From the NCBI GenBank assembly GCA_910589415.1, contig OU342634.1:24611144-24675143 (forward strand): 64,000 nucleotides of DNA, written 5' to 3'. The position numbers and the translations under genes were made by a program. Positions 41,201-47,200 of this stretch are shown here, one piece after another; the stretch's first letter is position 1, and each line of letters starts with the position of its first letter. A model generated the notes under the pieces. That model saw only the letters and a list, made by a program, of their open reading frames with translations, did no database searches and was not told the DNA's origin. The stretch is from Malachius bipustulatus (lineage: Eukaryota > Arthropoda > Insecta > Coleoptera > Melyridae).

Positions 41201-44200
41201 AATTTATTCTTTATAATATAATTTGCTTTAACTAATTGATTAGAGGTGTTAATAAAAATGTATTATACCTAGTTTTATTAAAACTTGAAATCGAAATTAA
41301 AATTACTTCCGTATCATAAGTTACAGTGATTAGTTACCAGAAATTATTACAAAATCAAGAATTTTGCATATTCTAGAAAAATATAAAAAGGTTTAATTTC
41401 AGTAAAAGTTTCTCTTATTTTCTATTCCTTAATATCATGAGCGGAGAATTATTTCTTTCCTTTATCTTTAAATTTCAAAATTTTTCATTTATTTAGTTCC
41501 TAAATTATTTCAATACTTTTCATAATTTTTCTCGTAAAGGGTGTTTGTTATAAGACAAGATAACAACATAAAAATTCAAGGGGTTATCCCCTGGATTATT
41601 ATATAGAAGAATAGTTTGTTCTTCAATGTTTTTTAAAGAGCCGCTTTAATTTCTAGCTACAGGGCGACAACACTTTTTTGACAAAACCATTGTTAATATT
41701 TTTTTATTATTATTAATGTGGCTACCAATTTTCAGTTTTACAGAAAAAAGTAAATAACATTTTCAAATATTTACCTGGTGTAACAATCGCATATACAGTG
41801 CAGCAAAAATTTTAACAAGTTAAAAATGCGAAAGTCGGATAAAAAATAAAAAAATTCCAATGGTCTGCAGAAATTTCTCCCGATTAAGTCAATTTTTCCA
41901 ACCTTTCAAGGAAAAACCGTATCTGCTGTTATGGAAAATAGGAACCAAGTGTAGAGAGCATATCATAACAAAATTGGCGCCCAACGTGGGGCACTTTCTA
42001 TTTAAAATATTCTCAAAATTTGTAAATACAAAAAAAAAAGTTTAGCAGTTAAATTGATAGAAAATGACAGAAGCTAGAAAATTGAATGGTAATTTTCGAA
42101 AACATTTATTTATAATTAATTTCAATTAGGTATTCATTGTTTACCTATTTTATCTATATGTAGAGAATAAAATTAGAATTGTATTTCGACATTTTATTCG
42201 AAAATTTCAAACACATTTTTGTCAACATAATCTCTCCGTGACGTACCGTTTACCGAGCGAAGTCGAGATATGTGATAAGGTGTAAAAAAAATATACGGTC
42301 CTGAACGAGAGCCTTGTAAAATTCCGGACCATTTTCAATAGGTCGCATTTATGGATGCCGGGAAAAATGACGGATCCGGGGGCCGCGTACCTGTGAAGTG
42401 AGCCAAATTTCAACACCCCAGGACGAAAAATGGCCGCTCTAGAGTCGCTTTTCTGAGAAAAGCGAACAGTTCACGTGACTGATGGACAAAAATAGTTTGC
42501 AAGGATTATACTTTGGAGAGTATCGAACAAATTCGATCTCCTAGGTAACAAGAATTCAATATTTTTAACCACTTAAGTATTGAAAATATTCTGTAATAAT
42601 AAGTAGGTACTAAATTATGCCATATTTTAAAAGTTATTTGGATAACAAACATCTAAATCGTGCCCTTGTCCTTGCCGAATGAAAACGAAAGTTGCAGCCT
42701 GATTCGACCAAGTCGACGACTTCCTCACAATAAACTTTCAACAATTTTTTCTACTCTTGCGACACTATAGTAAATGCATCAAAGAAATCAGAAGTTTCAT
42801 TCAGCTTTCATTCATTCATCATCGGGTACATTCATGGTTTAGAGAAATAATAACCATGTACTAGAAATACAATTAACATCGGCGAAAAGAATCAATTTTC
42901 TTATAACAAGACCAGGAACAGGTAATGATATCATCCAGATTATTTCATGATTAGTCATTATTGAAATATTTTGAATTATTTCCGCATATTCTAATAGGTT
43001 TATGATTTTTACCAGTGCATTCTGCGATTGACCTATGCCAGCTCTCGATAATAATTGCAATGTGTTGCGAAATGTAAATAAACAAAAAATAGAAGTATCC
43101 TTGAATATATACAATAGCAAACAACAATTTCCAGATTCTTCGTACCATGACTCCATGAGAGCTGGTTGGTATTGCGTGTTGATGACATGGACCATCATAG
43201 AATAAAAGTAATGGTATTTTATTTACATTTTAAAACAAAATAATTTATTACTCCAGCGTAATAATTGCATTTGTTATTAATTATTATTAAATTAATGTTA
43301 TTTAAAAACCTTATAATAACTCCTTCCTTATTATGAAATTAGACTTATAATTAAAAAAGGATTAATAAACCTATTAAAAGGTTAATGGTTTTTAGCAGGT
43401 ATAAAACTATTTTTATATTTAATCATCATAATAATAAGGTAAGAATTTATTCTAAATATATGGCAGATTTTCATGTTTATCCTTCCTTTAGAAAACAAAT
43501 AAAGTGGGTTGTTTAAAAAAAATCCTCTTTCATATCACCGTTACTGTTACATTTTATTTATTTGGGCTTTTTTTTTATTCAAGATAAAAAATTTGGGCAT
43601 TCAGTTTTTTATTGAAAAGTATACCTAATGTTTTTTTAATGAATTTTGTTTGCTTGTTTACTCAATAATAAAAATAATATCAGAAAGGTTGCACAAATCA
43701 CCATCTTTCGGAAAACAACTTGTTTCCGAACGAACAAAAAGGATGTAAAAAGAACGCATATGGTTGTAAAGATCACTTACTGACAAGCAAAATGATTGCA
43801 AGGAAAACTCTAAAAGCCTATTAATAGCCTGGATTAACTACAGAAAGGCATTTGACAATATCCCACACAGTTGGTTAATAGAAAGACTGAATATCTAGCG
43901 AACATCTTCAACTATCTTATCATTCATAAGCAAAACCATGACCACCTGAAAAACAGACCTAAACCTAACGACAGAAAGTACTACTCTAATAATAACAATT
44001 GAAGATATCCACATCAAGTGCGGTATATACCGCCACTATCACTCTTGCTTTTTTGCATAGCCTTCTTCCCACTCAGCTCAATATTGAACAACTCAAGAAC
44101 TGGATATCAGCGCAAAAATAAACAATAAAAAACTAACCATCTTTTATATCTTGATGATCTTTAAATTTAATGATTATAAAAATAATGAAGAAATAACAGA

Positions 44201-47200
44201 ACAACTATCGCTAGTAAATGAATTCAGTGATGATATCGGAATGGAATGCAGCTTAAACAAATGTAAAAAAAGGTACTTCAAAGGTAAACAACAATAAGAA
44301 GCCTACCTGACCTGAAAGAAATGACCTGACCTGACCTGGGTATCAACGAGCCCGATAGAATACAATACAGAGAAATGAAAACCAAACTTACAAAAGACTA
44401 CTATCGAAGAATCAGAAAATCCTGAAAACCGAACTCAATGCCAAAAACAAATCATCTGCGATCACGTCTTTAGCAATACGTCTTTGCAGAACAGCGTTTA
44501 GGAACTATATGGATGCTATTGAGGGCGATATATCAACACATCCTAAACACTTGGTCGTGCATTAATGCCAAGCGTTCGTCCACACGTATCCCGGGTGTCT
44601 TGACTGATCAGGATGGTAATGTTTTGGAGAGTCCTCAGCACATTGTGGATGGATTCGCTGATTATTTTGCGAGTGTTTTTAGGCCTGGGCCTGGGCCACA
44701 GAATCCCAATATATCGACTCAGTCAAATGGCAGTTTATACATTAACATTTCATCTTTTTCGGTGACTGATATCGAGCTCGCACTGAGTAAACTGAAGAAT
44801 GCTCAGGTCCTGACGGAATTCCTGCATTTCTGTTGAAAGATTGCTCGGCATTATTTACTGAGCCACTTTTACATTTGTATAATAGAATTCTGTTCACATC
44901 GAGATTTCCTCCAATTTGGCGACTGGCAAGGGTCTGCCCCGTGTTGCAGGATGGTGACGCGGCGATGGTCTCCAACTATAGAGCCATATCTATTTTAAGC
45001 AATTTTGCGCAGGTCTTCGAGATGGCCTTGTATGCTCGCATATTTCCAATGGTAAAAAACATAATCTCACCTAATCAGCATGGCTTCTATCCGGGTAGAT
45101 CTTCCGTAACTAATTTGGCCGTATTTACCGAGTATGTGGCTTCGGCACTGGACGCTAAGAAGCAAGTTGATGTTGTATACACGGACTTCACTAAGGCTTT
45201 TGACAGAATCGACCACGGCATTATTCTGAAGAAGTTGTTTGGAGTCGGTTTCAGCCTTCCATTGATTGAACTGCTTCGGTCTTACCTGCAGGATAGGCGA
45301 TTCTTTGTGGAATTTAAGGGATTCATCTCAAATCAGGTTGTGGCTACGTCTGGAGTGCCGCAGGGATCTAATCTAGGTCCTTTAATCTTCATCCTTTTTA
45401 TTAACGACATTGGTAATTTTATTAAATGCCCGTTCTTATTATACGCCGATGATCTGAAGCTGTATTCCACTGTTGCGCTTGATGACGATTTTCATCTGTT
45501 GCAGGCACAGCTTGCCAACCTTAGCGAATGGTGCACAACCAACAAGTTGTCCCTGAATTAAAAAAAGTGTAGTGTGGTTTCTTTTACGAAATCCAAAAGC
45601 CTGATTGATTTTCCATATCGAATTGATTCTTCAAACTTGGTTAGAAATAACGGAGTTAAAGATTTGGGTGTGCTCTTTGATAATCAGCTTTCTTTCTCCT
45701 GTCATATTGAACAGATCACCAGCGCCTCTCTGAGAATGCTTGGATTTATAATCAGGATTGAACAGATCACCAGCGCCTCTCTGAGAATGCTTGGATTTAT
45801 AATCAGGACAAGTAGAGATTTCTCCAACTTGGATACTGTAAAGATATTGTACAACCCCTATGTGCGCTCTCGCCTGGAATATTGCTCGGTTATTTGGTCA
45901 CCATTTTACGATGTACACATTCAATCCATAGAAGTTATTGAATTGAATTGAAGTGGGGGTTGGGTTGGCATCGGAATTACCATTTGCTACAGATTTTTGA
46001 AAATGAGGACCTGATTATAGGGAAATACATAGAAGTTATACAACGTAGATTTCTTAAATACCTTCATTTTCGTAAACATCGAATTTATCCAGAAAGGGGA
46101 TATTATGACAATAATCTTTTACTCAGTGAGTTCGAATATCACTCGCTGAGGCTACGGGGGATACAATCTGGGCTGAGGTTTCTTCACGGACTCCTACACA
46201 ATAGGATTGACTGTTCTGATCTGTTAACTCTGCTTAGGTTTCATGTTCCGCGATCGGGGACTACATAGATCTTGCATTACATTTTATTCTCCCAATGCTA
46301 GAACTAATGTCTTGAGAAATTCTCCCCTGTATAGAGTGACCACAACTTACAATGCATTTTGTAGAGAGTGTGACTTGTTCTGGTGCACTGCTAATGAACT
46401 GATTGTGGCTGGTGCTGATTATTTGGCACCTGTACTGGTATTTGCGCTTCATGAATGAGTTGATTGCCTGTGTGATCGATACACGCTGCATGAGATGTAC
46501 TTAGTAGGGTGTGTTTTTACGCGACACACATTGACTGTGCACTGTCAGCATTGTGCTTTTTTTCCGGTGCTGTTTGAGATTTGTTTGATTATTTTGTATT
46601 GATACCTTTCATATTCATATTCATATTTCACATGGTTTATATTTTTCCCTGTAATTGGACTATATTGATCTGTTGGGAAATAAACTTTATTATTATTGTT
46701 ATATTATTATTAATACCAGTTATCCAATACAGTTTTGGCATCATTAAATCAACTCAGGCTGAAATTAAGAAAATTGACCACAAAACCCATAAACTATAAA
46801 CCATGCATGGTACACTTCATCCAACAAATTGAAATATGGAAAGAAAAACCAATGCATGGTCAAATAGCTAGAGAGGCAGAAAAGGTAAACATCAACACAA
46901 AGCAATCATGGAAATGGTTCATGCATGCAAAATTTAAAAGCTGAGACAGAGGCACTAATAAGAGCCTGTCAGGAACAAACTGTGGTAACAAATTATGTGA
47001 AAGCCAAAATAATGAAATCCGGCAATGAACCGAAATGTAGACTTTGCCGGATACACAATGAGACCATACACCGTAATAAGACAGGTTGTCCCATCCTGGC
47101 CAAAAAAATTTGCCTGGACCGGCACAACACGGTAGCAAAACAACTTCACTGGAACATCTGCAAGGAATATAACACAGAGGCAGAAAACAAATGGTACCAT

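Larger units (their letters stand above)
44480..46716 (+). mobile_element. 5'-truncated jockey-type LINE inserted into the R4-like LINE
   Basis: Starts directly after GCAATAC and ends in a TTATTATTATT-type tail before AATACCAG, so AATAC (44475-44479 and 46712-46716) is a candidate target-site duplication. It encodes a broken reverse transcriptase: SCINAKRSSTRIPGVLTDQD, KDCSALFTEPLLHLYNRI, ARVCPVLQDGDAAMVSNYRA, NQHGFYPGRSSVTNLAVFTE, VDVVYTDFTKAFDRIDHGII, SGVPQGSNLGPLIFILFIND, LYADDLKLYS (YADD) and VKDLGVLFDNQLSF. Lesions: frameshifts near 44555 and 44805, a stop at 45559-45561, a 51-bp tandem duplication and a 101-bp insertion. Same family as the copy at 33411-35062. Confidence 0.88.

Noticed and set aside
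42839..43198. 119-codon minus-strand frame and an overlapping 65-codon hydrophobic frame
   Set aside because: Two overlapping frames in AT-rich DNA, no family motif, and no good splice or promoter signal.
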